DNA from: Pedobacter suwonensis
Lineage (GTDB): Bacteria; Bacteroidota; Bacteroidia; Sphingobacteriales; Sphingobacteriaceae
Direction: 5' to 3'
Length of the DNA stretch: 64,000 nt
Assembly: GCF_900111825.1 (NCBI RefSeq)
Contig: NZ_FOJM01000016.1
Coordinates: 111,024-175,023 of the forward strand
Made by a program: the position numbers and the translations under genes. This document shows, in pieces, positions 1 to 8,180 of the stretch. Below the pieces are notes generated by a model. The model was not told the origin of the DNA. It made no database searches and saw only the letters and a program-made list of their open reading frames with translations. Position 1 is the first letter of the stretch; every line of letters begins with the position of its first letter.

Positions 1-2
1 TA

Positions 3-389
3 GTTGAATTTCAGGAATTACCAAACGAACCGTTTATTGCTTATGAAGGAGTGGATTTTGACCGTTATTATGACGATTTAATCGGGGTAACCAAAAGTGA
101 GAGAGACCGGCCACAAAAAGTGATTCTGGAATTTACGAACGATCATGCACCCTATGTCGTTACCAAACCTTTGCATACCTCGCAGGTGGTATTGAACAAA
201 ACTGATAAAACTACCGTTTTCAGGATTGATGTAGTGCTGAATTATGAACTGGAGCGCGAAATACTGGGTTTTGGCGAATGTGTTAAAGTGCGTTCACCAA
301 GGCTGCTGATTGCTAAAATTAAGCGTCGTTTAGAACAGACCTACAAACAATATGAAATAGCAGAAGAAAAAAAAGAATCGAAGACTTGA
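3..389 (+). CDS. WYL-domain transcriptional regulator, C-terminal part (5' end outside window)
   Basis: The frame is open from the first bases, so the gene begins upstream and only the last ~128 codons are here. An internal GTG at 51 is not a credible start. The visible part matches the end of the WYL/WCX region of YafY-like regulators: a KVILEF strand, a PLHTSQ segment, a hydrophobic NYELEREILGFGECV strand and a final RLLIAKIKRRLEQ helix. In this family the N-terminus is a helix-turn-helix and the WYL part senses a ligand, perhaps nucleic acid; the DNA-binding part is not visible. It ends ~70 bp before the GH32 gene, with no sign that they are linked in function. Confidence 0.75.
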   Translation, partial: VEFQELPNEPFIAYEGVDFDRYYDDLIGVTKSERDRPQKVILEFTNDHAPYVVTKPLHTSQVVLNKTDKTTVFRIDVVLNYELEREILGFGECVKVRSPRLLIAKIKRRLEQTYKQYEIAEEKKESKT

Positions 390-459
390 GGATTGTAATT
401 TAGTTAAACGTTTTAGTGATTGGGTTTTTATCTGTATTTTAAGGGCTTAATAACCAAAT

Positions 460-1977
460 ATGAGCAGAACCAAATATATCTTATCTATCTTGATGGCTTG
501 TTCTTTGAGCATATCCGCACAGCAAGCTACTCCTCAATGGCGACCCAATTATCATTTTACCGCACCAACTAATTGGCTTAATGATCCTAATGGATTAATT
601 TATCTCAATGGCGAATACCATTTGTATTACCAGTATAATCCCTTCGAAAATAAATGGGGGCATATGAGTTGGGGGCATGCAAAAAGCAAAGACCTGGTTA
701 ATTGGGAACACCTGCCCGTTGCAATTCCAGAAAAAATAACCAAAGACACCACCACCATGATTTTTTCTGGTTCGGCGGTTCTGGATAAACAAAATGTGAG
801 TGGTTTAGGCAAGGATAAAGCACCTATTCTGGCCTTTTATACGGCTGATTTACCTAAACAGCATAACGAATCGCAGTATATGGCCTATAGCAACGATGAC
901 GGTTTAACGTTTACCGATTATACAAAAAATCCAATTATCGATTTAAATAAAAAAGATTTTCGCGATCCGAATGTATGGTGGCACGACGCTTCTAAGCAAT
1001 GGATCATGACGGTTGCGATGGTTGATGAGCACCAGGTTAGGTTTTATGGCTCAAAAAACCTGAAAGACTGGGCCATACTGAGCGATTTTGGTAAACAAGG
1101 TAATCAGGGCAGCGGATGGGAATGTCCTTTTATTGTTCCGCTGGCGGTAGATGGAAATAAGAACAATACAAAGTGGGTACTCATGATCTCGTTGTTTGGT
1201 CCAAAAGGACCTACCATGCAATATTTTGTGGGCGATTTTGATGGCAAAATCTTTAAAAATGATAATGACGGTCAGTTAACGCTACTGGTGGATGATGGCG
1301 ATTCATTTTATGCAGCTATTCCCTGGAACAATGCACCAAATGATAAACGCATCTTATTGGGTTGGTTGCAACCGGGAGGTAAGGAAACCTTTCCATGGAA
1401 AGGGCAGATGTCTATTCCGAGGGATTTAACTTTAAAAACTATGCCCGATGGCGTAAGATTGTTTCAGCAGCCGAGTTCGGTTATTGCAAACAATCTTAGA
1501 AAACTGGCTCAAAACCGGGTTATTTCCAAACAAAATCTGGTTGTTAGCGGCGAATTGAAACTGGGTGAAATTATTAATGCAAACTGGATTGAAGCAGAAT
1601 TTGATTTGAGTAATGCTAAAAATTCAGGTTTTAAGCTGGCCCAGTTAAAAAATGGACAAGGGAAAGTGATTAAAGAAATTGAAGTAGGTTATCGGGCCGA
1701 CAAAAATGAGCTTTATGTAGATTGTTCGCGTTCAGAAAAAGGTATTAAAAACGATAAAAATATCATTCAAACGGCTAAAATAAATCCTATTAATGGTAAA
1801 GTGAAAATTCAGATCCTGATTGATAAATCATCACTCGAAGTTTTTGGAAATGGTGGTGAAAAGGTTATTTCTACCATGATTTTCCCGGATGAAAAGGCTA
1901 CTGGAATTACAGCATTTTCAAAAGATGGAAAAAGTGCGCTGAGTAGTTTAAAAATATGGGATTTGAGTAAGAAATAG
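460..1977 (+). CDS. Secreted glycoside hydrolase family 32 (levanase/invertase-like)
   Basis: 505-residue fructan or sucrose hydrolase. An N-terminal signal sequence (residues 1-20, ending SLSISA) sends it out of the cytoplasm. The GH32 five-bladed propeller shows all three acidic motifs: WLNDPNG with nucleophile Asp42, FRDP with transition-state stabiliser Asp169, and GWECPF with acid/base Glu221. Residues ~340-505 form the C-terminal beta-sandwich, including SSLEVFGNGGEKV. Family knowledge says it cleaves beta-fructofuranosides. Whether levan, inulin or sucrose is preferred cannot be read from sequence. No SusCD pair or fructokinase is adjacent, so it looks like a stand-alone gene. It converges on prfC across a shared terminator. 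Confidence 0.92.
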   Translation: MSRTKYILSILMACSLSISAQQATPQWRPNYHFTAPTNWLNDPNGLIYLNGEYHLYYQYNPFENKWGHMSWGHAKSKDLVNWEHLPVAIPEKITKDTTTMIFSGSAVLDKQNVSGLGKDKAPILAFYTADLPKQHNESQYMAYSNDDGLTFTDYTKNPIIDLNKKDFRDPNVWWHDASKQWIMTVAMVDEHQVRFYGSKNLKDWAILSDFGKQGNQGSGWECPFIVPLAVDGNKNNTKWVLMISLFGPKGPTMQYFVGDFDGKIFKNDNDGQLTLLVDDGDSFYAAIPWNNAPNDKRILLGWLQPGGKETFPWKGQMSIPRDLTLKTMPDGVRLFQQPSSVIANNLRKLAQNRVISKQNLVVSGELKLGEIINANWIEAEFDLSNAKNSGFKLAQLKNGQGKVIKEIEVGYRADKNELYVDCSRSEKGIKNDKNIIQTAKINPINGKVKIQILIDKSSLEVFGNGGEKVISTMIFPDEKATGITAFSKDGKSALSSLKIWDLSKK

Positions 1978-1984
1978 TTGAAAT

Positions 1985-2080
1985 CGTCATTATAAGGAGG
2001 AACGACGAAGCAATCTTTCAAGCTAACGATTGTTCCCATAACGATTGCTTCGTCGGCTGAAAAGCCTTCTCGCAATGACG
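1985..2080. repeat. REP-like imperfect inverted repeat
   Basis: The outer ends are CGTCATT and AATGACG. Inner arms contain CGACGAAGCAATC on the left and GATTGCTTCGTCG on the right, exact complements. The whole 96 bp can fold into a long hairpin. It lies between convergent genes and has no ORF of its own. It resembles the short multi-copy palindromes common in Bacteroidota intergenic DNA; copy number in this genome is not known from the window. Confidence 0.65.
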
Positions 2081-2096
2081 GAAGTATATTATACAT

Positions 2097-2131
2097 AAAA
2101 ACCTTTTCTAAAAACTTAGAAAAGGTTTTTT
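2097..2131. terminator. Bidirectional intrinsic terminator between GH32 and prfC
   Basis: A perfect stem AACCTTTTCTAA / TTAGAAAAGGTT with a 4-base loop, flanked by A-tracts on the left and a T-tract on the right, so it works for transcripts from either side. It sits exactly between the two converging stop codons. Confidence 0.85.
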
Positions 2132-2151
2132 GCCTTTATAGACTTCCGACT

Positions 2152-3735
2152 TTAAGATTTAAATTCACTTGTTTTATGAAATTCGATATCCGGATAATCC
2201 TGTTTGGTTAAATTAATCATATATTCACTATCTGCCAGATAAACAGGATTGGCTTCTTTATCAAAGCCGATGTGCTGTTGCTTGCGTTTTACAAACTCAT
2301 CCAATTTCTTTCTATCGGTAGAAGTTACCCAGCTCGAACGGGTATAACTTAACGTACGGAAACGGCATTTAGCTCCATATTCATGCTCTAAACGGAAGTT
2401 GATTACCTCAAACTGAAGTTCACCTACTGCGCCAATTACTTTCCGGTTTCCGGGCTGCATCACAAATAATTGTGCTACCCCTTCGTCAGTTAATTGTTCA
2501 ATTCCTTTTTCCAGCTGTTTGGTGCGCATCGGATCCATATTCTCTACCTCTTTAAAAATAGAAGGAGAGAAACTTGGAATTCCTTTAAACTGTAGTTTTT
2601 CACCTTCAGTTAAAGTATCGCCAATTTTAAAGTTTCCGCTATCATACAAACCCACTACATCACCTGGCCAGGCTTCTTCTACAATGCTTTTCTCGTTGGC
2701 CATAAAATCCATCGGGTTAGAGAATTTTAGTTTTTTATCCTGACGGGTATGGTAATAGAATTTATTGCGTTCAAATTTACCGGAGCAGATCCTCAAAAAT
2801 GCAATCCGATCGCGGTGTTTAGGGTCTAAGTTTGCGTGTATTTTAAATACAAAACCACTAAAGTTTTTTTCTTCTACCAGTACATCACGTTCTTCAGCTT
2901 CACGGTGACGAGGACTAGGAGCGATATCAATAAAGGTATCTAAAAGCTCTTTAATCCCGAAATTATTAATTGCACTGCCAAAAAATACAGGCGCAACTAA
3001 ACCATCGGTATATAAATCTTTATCAATTTTGCCGTAAATACCATCAACCAATTCAACATCATCTTTCAGCGTGTTGATTTCATTTTCTTTGAGGTAATCC
3101 AGGAGCGAGGTATCGTTCAGGTCATTAACGGCAATAACCGAATCGGTTACCTTGGTTTTATCCGAGTTAAATAAATTTAAATGCTTGTTATAAATGCTGT
3201 AAACCCCTTTAAAGGTATGTCCCTGTCCAATAGGCCAGGAAAGCGGGCAAAGGCTGATGTTTAGTTTCTCTTCAATTTCATCCAGTAAATCATAAGCTTC
3301 TTTACCTTCACGGTCCATTTTATTGATGAAGATAATTACAGGCGTATTCCGCATGCGGCAAACCGACATGAGCTTTTCTGTCTGTTCCTCCACACCCTTA
3401 ACACAATCAACTACTAAAATCACGCTATCCACAGCAGATAAAGTACGGTAGGTATCTTCGGCGAAATCTTTGTGACCCGGAGTGTCCAGAATATTAATAC
3501 GCTTACCGCTGTATTCGAAACCCATTACCGAAGTTGCAACCGAGATACCCCTTTGCTTTTCAATTTCCATAAAATCGGAGGTATTGCTCTGGTTGGCCTT
3601 ATTTCTTTTTACTGCACCAGCGGTGTTGATGGCACCACCAAAAAGCAGAAATTTTTCTGTCAGTGTGGTTTTACCGGCATCGGGGTGACTAATAATGGCA
3701 AAGGTTTTACGTTTTTCTATTTCAGGGTTAAGCAT
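2152..3735 (-). CDS. prfC: Peptide chain release factor 3
   Basis: 527-residue translational GTPase that recycles RF1/RF2 from the ribosome after termination. The G domain shows G1 HPDAGKTT (residues 17-24), the switch region with QRGISV, G3 DTPGHKDF and G4 NKMDREGK. Domains II and III follow (for example GNRKVIGAVGELQFEV), which is full length for RF3. Cytoplasmic. A promoter-like TATCTTTG lies ~90 bp upstream on the same strand. It is a single-gene unit, divergent from the Pif1 helicase. Confidence 0.97.
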   Translation of the reverse strand: MLNPEIEKRKTFAIISHPDAGKTTLTEKFLLFGGAINTAGAVKRNKANQSNTSDFMEIEKQRGISVATSVMGFEYSGKRINILDTPGHKDFAEDTYRTLSAVDSVILVVDCVKGVEEQTEKLMSVCRMRNTPVIIFINKMDREGKEAYDLLDEIEEKLNISLCPLSWPIGQGHTFKGVYSIYNKHLNLFNSDKTKVTDSVIAVNDLNDTSLLDYLKENEINTLKDDVELVDGIYGKIDKDLYTDGLVAPVFFGSAINNFGIKELLDTFIDIAPSPRHREAEERDVLVEEKNFSGFVFKIHANLDPKHRDRIAFLRICSGKFERNKFYYHTRQDKKLKFSNPMDFMANEKSIVEEAWPGDVVGLYDSGNFKIGDTLTEGEKLQFKGIPSFSPSIFKEVENMDPMRTKQLEKGIEQLTDEGVAQLFVMQPGNRKVIGAVGELQFEVINFRLEHEYGAKCRFRTLSYTRSSWVTSTDRKKLDEFVKRKQQHIGFDKEANPVYLADSEYMINLTKQDYPDIEFHKTSEFKS

Positions 3736-4183
3736 AATAAAATTTTGGGTATAAGAGATGATGAAACCTTATTAAAGGAATTTAACAGCGATAAGATTTG
3801 AATATTGTTGTTTCATCAGGCTGCAAAGATAGGGAATTTGGTTAACTGTTTTAAGTGGTTAATTGTTTAATTGAAAACTGATTGCAATTTTTAAGATTGA
3901 AAAGCAGTGGCAGTGGTTCTTTTGTTATTACAGCCCTGCCATACACTATAGCTCCGCTTGTAGAAATCGGAGGCTGCCGTTCCTGTCCAGGTTTATATTG
4001 CTTCTGGGGCAGTTCTATCAAGGCTTTTGGGTTCGCCAATTCAGAAATTATTGCTTAATTAAAGGTTTAGACCAAAAATATCAACTTAAAATTAAAATTT
4101 CTCACCAATGATTCTTTAGTTTTGTGCTAAAATGTTTAGCTTTATTTATCCTCCCTGTTTAGCAAACTAAAATTTTATTGCAG
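3736..4183. other. 448-bp divergent intergenic region, no convincing gene
   Basis: It lies between prfC and the helicase. Besides the prfC -7 element it holds a candidate TAGTTTTG at 4117-4124 for the helicase. The block ~3895-4040 is richer in GC than its AT-rich flanks and has a 62-codon open frame on the minus strand. That frame has no recognisable domain or ribosome-binding signal, so I treat it as non-coding, possibly part of a dispersed repeat. Confidence 0.4.
3824..3831 (-). promoter_or_regulatory. Putative -7 element (TATCTTTG) for prfC
   Basis: The minus strand reads TATCTTTG, matching the Bacteroidota TAnnTTTG element, ~90 bp upstream of the prfC start. No clear -33 TTTG was found at the usual distance, so only the -7 half is supported. 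Confidence 0.45.
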
Positions 4184-6454
4184 ATGCCTACATTAGAAGA
4201 AACTTCTATGCCCGCTGAGATCGCGGCTAAATTTGTGAATTATACCTCTAAACACGTTTTTTTAACCGGAAAAGCGGGAACAGGTAAAACGACCTTTTTG
4301 CGGAAACTGATTCAGCTTACGCATAAAAAAGCGATTATTTGTGCGCCAACAGGTATAGCGGCGATTAATGCTGCCGGGGTTACGATCCATTCTCTTTTTC
4401 AGCTGCCTTTTGGTGCTTTTTTCCCTGATGCAGCCGGAAATATTATCAATCAGCAGATTAGCTTCAACTTTAATACACCACGTACCCTGGCCAAGCATTT
4501 AAATATGCAGGGCAATAAAAGGCGCCTGATTCAGGAACTGGAACTGTTGGTAATTGATGAGGTAAGTATGCTGAGGGCGGATATGCTTGATGCCATTGAT
4601 TTTGCCCTGCGCTACATCAGGAGGAGTAAAAATGTACCGTTTGGGGGCGTACAGCTTTTATTTATTGGTGATTTACACCAGTTGCCGCCTGTGGTTAAAC
4701 ATGACGAATGGCGGGTAATGGCCGGATTTTATAAGAGTATTTATTTTTTTGATGCGCTGGCATTGCAAGATAATCCACCGGTATATATCGAGCTGGATAA
4801 AATTTACCGCCAGGATGATGCTGTTTTTATTGACCTGTTGAATAACTTGCGGAATAACCAGATTACCCCGCAGGACACGGCATTATTGCAACAGCATTTT
4901 ATCCGTGATTTTAAGCCGGCAGCAGATGACAATTACATCACCTTAACGACGCATAATCATAAGGCTGATGGCATTAACCGCGAAAGGTTAACTCAACTGA
5001 AAACGAAATCGTATTTTTTTGAAGCCAGGATAACAGGCGAATTTAATGAACATGCTTATCCTAATGATAGGAGCCTGGAACTGAAAGTTGGTGCGCAGAT
5101 TATGTTTATCAAAAACGATATGACCGCCGAAAAACGCTATTACAATGGGAAAATAGGAGTGGTGCACCACATTGAAAAAGATCTGGTAGAAATTGAATTG
5201 CAAGAAGATAAAACGGTAATCCAGATTTCGCCTTATACCTGGGAAAACGTAAAATATAAACTGAACGAGGCCACGAATGAAATTGAAGAAAATGTAGCAG
5301 GTTCCTTTGTGCAATATCCAATTAAACTGGCCTGGGCCATTACGGTGCATAAAAGTCAGGGTTTAACCTTTGATAAAGCCATTATTGATATTGGTGACGC
5401 TTTTGCCCCGGGGCAGGCTTATGTGGCGCTTTCACGCCTTCGCTCGCTTAAGGGGTTGGTGTTAACGTCGCACCTGCGCGAAAGCGGTTTGCAGCAAGAC
5501 CAGAACATCCATTATTTTTCTAAAACCAAACAGCCTACAGAAGTACTCGACCAGCAGATCAGTGCTGAGAGCTATGATTTTATCAGGACTTATCTGTTAT
5601 CAGCTTTCGATCTGAATATGGCACGCTATTATTTTAAGGAACACATGCAAACTTTTGATAAGAGTGAGGCTAAATCGACCAAACAGCGCTATGATGATTG
5701 GACGATGGATCTGTATAAAGATTTCCAGAAAATCACTGCAACGGCTGATACTTTTGTAAACCAGCTTAAAAACTTGTTTGCCCAACAAACCGAGCATACA
5801 TTGTTCAATGTGTCCAAGCGGGTACAGGCCGCGGTAAAATATTTCAGTCCGCTGATTAAGGAGGTGTCAGATAAATTCCTAGCCCAAATTGAAGCCATAA
5901 AAGAAGAAAAACAGATTAAAACTTACCTGACTGAACTGCTTGAACTGGAAATTGTGATTTATGAACAGCTGAAGAAAATTCATAAAAGCAAAGCATTGCT
6001 GGAAGCCATTATTGATGGAAAAGAGTTTAGTAAGGCCGATACCGATGCACTTTTAAATGCGGTAGAAAGAGAGGCGCAATTAAAAAAGGCGATTACGCTT
6101 AAAGGCATGGCGCTAAAAGTAAGAACTGCTACAGAGAAAAAAAAGAAAGAGCCGAAGCCCGATACCAAGCTGATTAGTTTTGAATTATACAATGCGGGCA
6201 AAACGTTAGATGAAATTGCAAAGGAGCGGGGCTTATCGGTTGGTACTATTGAAGGCCATTTGGCATATTATGTTTCTACACAGCAACTGGATGTAACGAA
6301 GTTGGTTAAGGCCAATAAAATCCGCAATATTACAGATGCCGTTGAAAGCCAGAAAACAAAATCGATGGCTACCATCAGGGAGTTTTTAGGCAAAGATTAC
6401 TCTTTCGGCGAGATAAAAATGGTACTGGCGTCGCTGTTCCCAACAGAAGAATAA
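4184..6454 (+). CDS. Pif1-type DNA helicase with C-terminal helix-turn-helix
   Basis: ~756-residue superfamily 1B 5'-3' helicase. Walker A is GKAGTGKTT (residues 29-37), Walker B is VIDEVSML, sensor-like GDLHQLPPV follows, and helicase motifs HKSQGLTFDKAIID and YVALSRLRSLKGL are present. A lysine-rich linker leads to a C-terminal ~90-residue helical domain (ELYNAGKTLDEIAKERGLS), like the HTH placed behind RecQ and Pif1 cores in Bacteroidota. The ATG at 4184 is preferred over an in-frame TTG at 4178. Likely role: unwinding G-quadruplex or stalled-fork structures. It ends 4 bp before the GxxExxY element. Confidence 0.88.
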   Translation: MPTLEETSMPAEIAAKFVNYTSKHVFLTGKAGTGKTTFLRKLIQLTHKKAIICAPTGIAAINAAGVTIHSLFQLPFGAFFPDAAGNIINQQISFNFNTPRTLAKHLNMQGNKRRLIQELELLVIDEVSMLRADMLDAIDFALRYIRRSKNVPFGGVQLLFIGDLHQLPPVVKHDEWRVMAGFYKSIYFFDALALQDNPPVYIELDKIYRQDDAVFIDLLNNLRNNQITPQDTALLQQHFIRDFKPAADDNYITLTTHNHKADGINRERLTQLKTKSYFFEARITGEFNEHAYPNDRSLELKVGAQIMFIKNDMTAEKRYYNGKIGVVHHIEKDLVEIELQEDKTVIQISPYTWENVKYKLNEATNEIEENVAGSFVQYPIKLAWAITVHKSQGLTFDKAIIDIGDAFAPGQAYVALSRLRSLKGLVLTSHLRESGLQQDQNIHYFSKTKQPTEVLDQQISAESYDFIRTYLLSAFDLNMARYYFKEHMQTFDKSEAKSTKQRYDDWTMDLYKDFQKITATADTFVNQLKNLFAQQTEHTLFNVSKRVQAAVKYFSPLIKEVSDKFLAQIEAIKEEKQIKTYLTELLELEIVIYEQLKKIHKSKALLEAIIDGKEFSKADTDALLNAVEREAQLKKAITLKGMALKVRTATEKKKKEPKPDTKLISFELYNAGKTLDEIAKERGLSVGTIEGHLAYYVSTQQLDVTKLVKANKIRNITDAVESQKTKSMATIREFLGKDYSFGEIKMVLASLFPTEE

Positions 6455-6458
6455 TCTA

Positions 6459-6941
6459 TTGACCGCAAAGAACGCGAAGAAAAGAAACGCGAAGTTTGCA
6501 AAGTTAATTTGAAGATTATGAATGAGAATGAATTATCAAGAATTGTAATCGGATTGGCAATAGATGTACATAACGCTTTGGGACCAGGATTATTGGAAAG
6601 TGCTTATAAAGAATGCTTGTTTTATAAAATTGCTAAAACTGGTTTATTCGTTGAAAAGGAAAAGAAAATGCCTTTGGTTTTTGAGGATGTTAGATTAGAG
6701 TGTGGTTATAGAATAGATATACTGGTAGAAAATAAGTTAGTATTAGAGTTGAAAAGTGTCGAGATGCTAAATGATGTTCATCTTGCCCAAACTTTGACCT
6801 ATATGAAATTGGGAAATTATAAGTTAGGCTTATTAATGAATTTCAATGTTTCCCGCTTAAAAGATGGATTAAAGAGAATTGTTAATGGCTTATAACTTTT
6901 CTTTATTTCTTTGCGAAAAACTTTGCGAACTTTGCGGTTAA
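6459..6941. mobile_element. 483-bp element with ~21-bp terminal inverted repeats around a GxxExxY gene
   Basis: The left end reads TTGACCGCAAAG then AACGCGAAG. The right end (6921-6941) reads CTTTGCGAA then CTTTGCGGTTAA. Reverse-complementing the left end gives 17 identities over 21 positions. Further CTTTGCG-like copies lie just inside both ends. The element starts 4 bp after the helicase stop and ends directly at the ATG of the SprT-like gene. Only the GxxExxY gene is inside; no transposase is encoded. Confidence 0.6.
6518..6895 (+). CDS. GxxExxY protein
   Basis: 125-residue protein of the GxxExxY family. The naming motif is GLLESAY (Gly24, Glu27, Tyr30). Later segments GYRIDILVENKLVLELKSV give an acidic residue followed by ExK, the pattern of a PD-(D/E)xK nuclease core, the fold suggested for this family. 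Its function is not known. The ATG at 6518 is chosen over a TTG three codons upstream. These genes are typically short, multi-copy and scattered; here the gene fills the inside of a repeat-bounded element, so a selfish origin is likely. Confidence 0.85.
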   Translation: MNENELSRIVIGLAIDVHNALGPGLLESAYKECLFYKIAKTGLFVEKEKKMPLVFEDVRLECGYRIDILVENKLVLELKSVEMLNDVHLAQTLTYMKLGNYKLGLLMNFNVSRLKDGLKRIVNGL

Positions 6942-7550
6942 ATGGAGAAAGTTAAAGTTTTAGCGCAATACATGCCTGCAGAGGCCGCCCCGCTAATTGC
7001 CAGGTGGATTGATTATTTTCAATGCGAATTCAAAATCGCTAAAACACGTTCTACCAAATTAGGCGATTATCGCCATCCATTCCGTGGCAAAGGCCATCGT
7101 ATTTCAGTTAATTTTAACCTCAACCATTATGCGTTTCTAGTGACCACAGTGCACGAATTCGCCCATTTGCTAACCTGGAATGATTTTAAGAATAAAGTAA
7201 AGCCACACGGAACCGAATGGAAGAAAAACTTTCAGCGGATGATGGTTCCTTTCTTTGATATGAATATTTTTCCGCAGGATATCCATCAGGCGATAGACAA
7301 TTATATGTCGAATCCTGCGGCCTCAAGCTGTTCTGATTTACATTTATCGCGGGCCTTAAAAAAATACGACAGCAATAAAAGCGAAACTTTACATGTAGAG
7401 CAACTGCCAATTAATACCAACTTTAAAATCAAAGATGGCCGTCGCTTTACCAAAGGCGAACAGATTAGAAAGCGATATCGCTGTATTTGTTTAGATGATA
7501 AGCGGATTTACCTGTTTAATCCGCTTGCTGAAGTGTTTTTGTTGGATTAA
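6942..7550 (+). CDS. SprT-like zinc metalloprotease
   Basis: 202 residues. The zinc-protease motif HEFAH (His71, Glu72, His75) is followed by HGTEWKKNF, where the His is the usual third ligand of SprT/Spartan-like domains. The C-terminus has a GEQIRKRYRCICLDDKRIYLFNP segment resembling the zinc-ribbon-like tail of the family, though only two Cys remain. Related proteins degrade DNA-protein crosslinks. Standing next to a Pif1 helicase suits a genome-maintenance role, but that is inference. The start ATG abuts the terminal repeat of the upstream element, with no ordinary leader. Confidence 0.82.
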   Translation: MEKVKVLAQYMPAEAAPLIARWIDYFQCEFKIAKTRSTKLGDYRHPFRGKGHRISVNFNLNHYAFLVTTVHEFAHLLTWNDFKNKVKPHGTEWKKNFQRMMVPFFDMNIFPQDIHQAIDNYMSNPAASSCSDLHLSRALKKYDSNKSETLHVEQLPINTNFKIKDGRRFTKGEQIRKRYRCICLDDKRIYLFNPLAEVFLLD

Positions 7551-7595
7551 CTTTCCAAATTATCAAAAGATAAACTAATTGGTTAACTTTACATT

Positions 7596-7832
7596 ATGGA
7601 ACAGATTTTCGATCGTATTTATATTGATAGTGATATTTGTAATGGAAAGCCAATTATAAGGGGAAAGAGAATTACGGTACAGACTGTAATGGAATTTTTA
7701 TCTGCAGGTGAAACAGCCGAGGAAATTTTAAATCAGTATCCTTCACTTGAACCTGAAGATATTACCGCCTGTATGCGCTATGCGACAGAATTAATGAATC
7801 ATAGTTTCATTATTAAACGGGCGGTGGCTTAA
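7596..7832 (+). CDS. DUF433 antitoxin-like protein
   Basis: 78 residues matching DUF433: an opening RIYIDSDICNGKPIIRGKRITV segment and a winged-helix-like part TVMEFLSAGETAEEILNQYPSLEPEDI. DUF433 proteins are predicted antitoxins, probably DNA-binding and autoregulatory. The stop codon is followed immediately by the ATG of the PIN-like partner, so the two are translated as one unit. No experimental role can be read from sequence alone. Confidence 0.85.
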   Translation: MEQIFDRIYIDSDICNGKPIIRGKRITVQTVMEFLSAGETAEEILNQYPSLEPEDITACMRYATELMNHSFIIKRAVA

Positions 7833-8180
7833 ATGGAGGAATGTAGATTTTTAGTAGACGTTAACCTTCCTCGTTTTTTCTCACTTTGGAACAATGCTCA
7901 ATACATTCATCAGGCCGATTTAGGTGATGAATGGTCTGATACGATGATTTGGCAATATGCTAAGGCTAAAAATTTGACCATTATAACGAAAGACAGCGAT
8001 TTTTCTTCCAGAATACTTTTACATACTCCGCCACCTAAAGTGATTCATATTAGATTAGGTAATATGAAAATGTCTCAATTTCACGATGCAATTAATATTT
8101 TATGGCCCGAGGTTATCTCTTTGAACAAAAATTATAAGTTAGTTAATGTTTTTGCTGATAGGATAGAAGGTGTTATGTAG
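7833..8180 (+). CDS. DUF5615 PIN-like toxin
   Basis: 115 residues. The N-terminal FLVDVNLPRF carries the first acidic residue of the PIN-like core, and TIITKDSDFSSR carries the second acidic cluster, as in Mut7-C/DUF5615 proteins. The predicted role is an RNase toxin held in check by the preceding DUF433 protein. It starts directly after the antitoxin stop and ends at 8180, exactly one base before the adenine deaminase stop codon on the other strand. That leaves no room for a separate terminator. Confidence 0.82.
   Translation: MEECRFLVDVNLPRFFSLWNNAQYIHQADLGDEWSDTMIWQYAKAKNLTIITKDSDFSSRILLHTPPPKVIHIRLGNMKMSQFHDAINILWPEVISLNKNYKLVNVFADRIEGVM

Noticed and set aside
3851..4039. 62-codon minus-strand frame between prfC and the helicase
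   Set aside because: Odd composition and no family; reported only as a possible repeat block.
4988..5350. 120-codon frame antisense to the Pif1-type helicase
   Set aside because: Phe/His-rich shadow of the conserved helicase frame.
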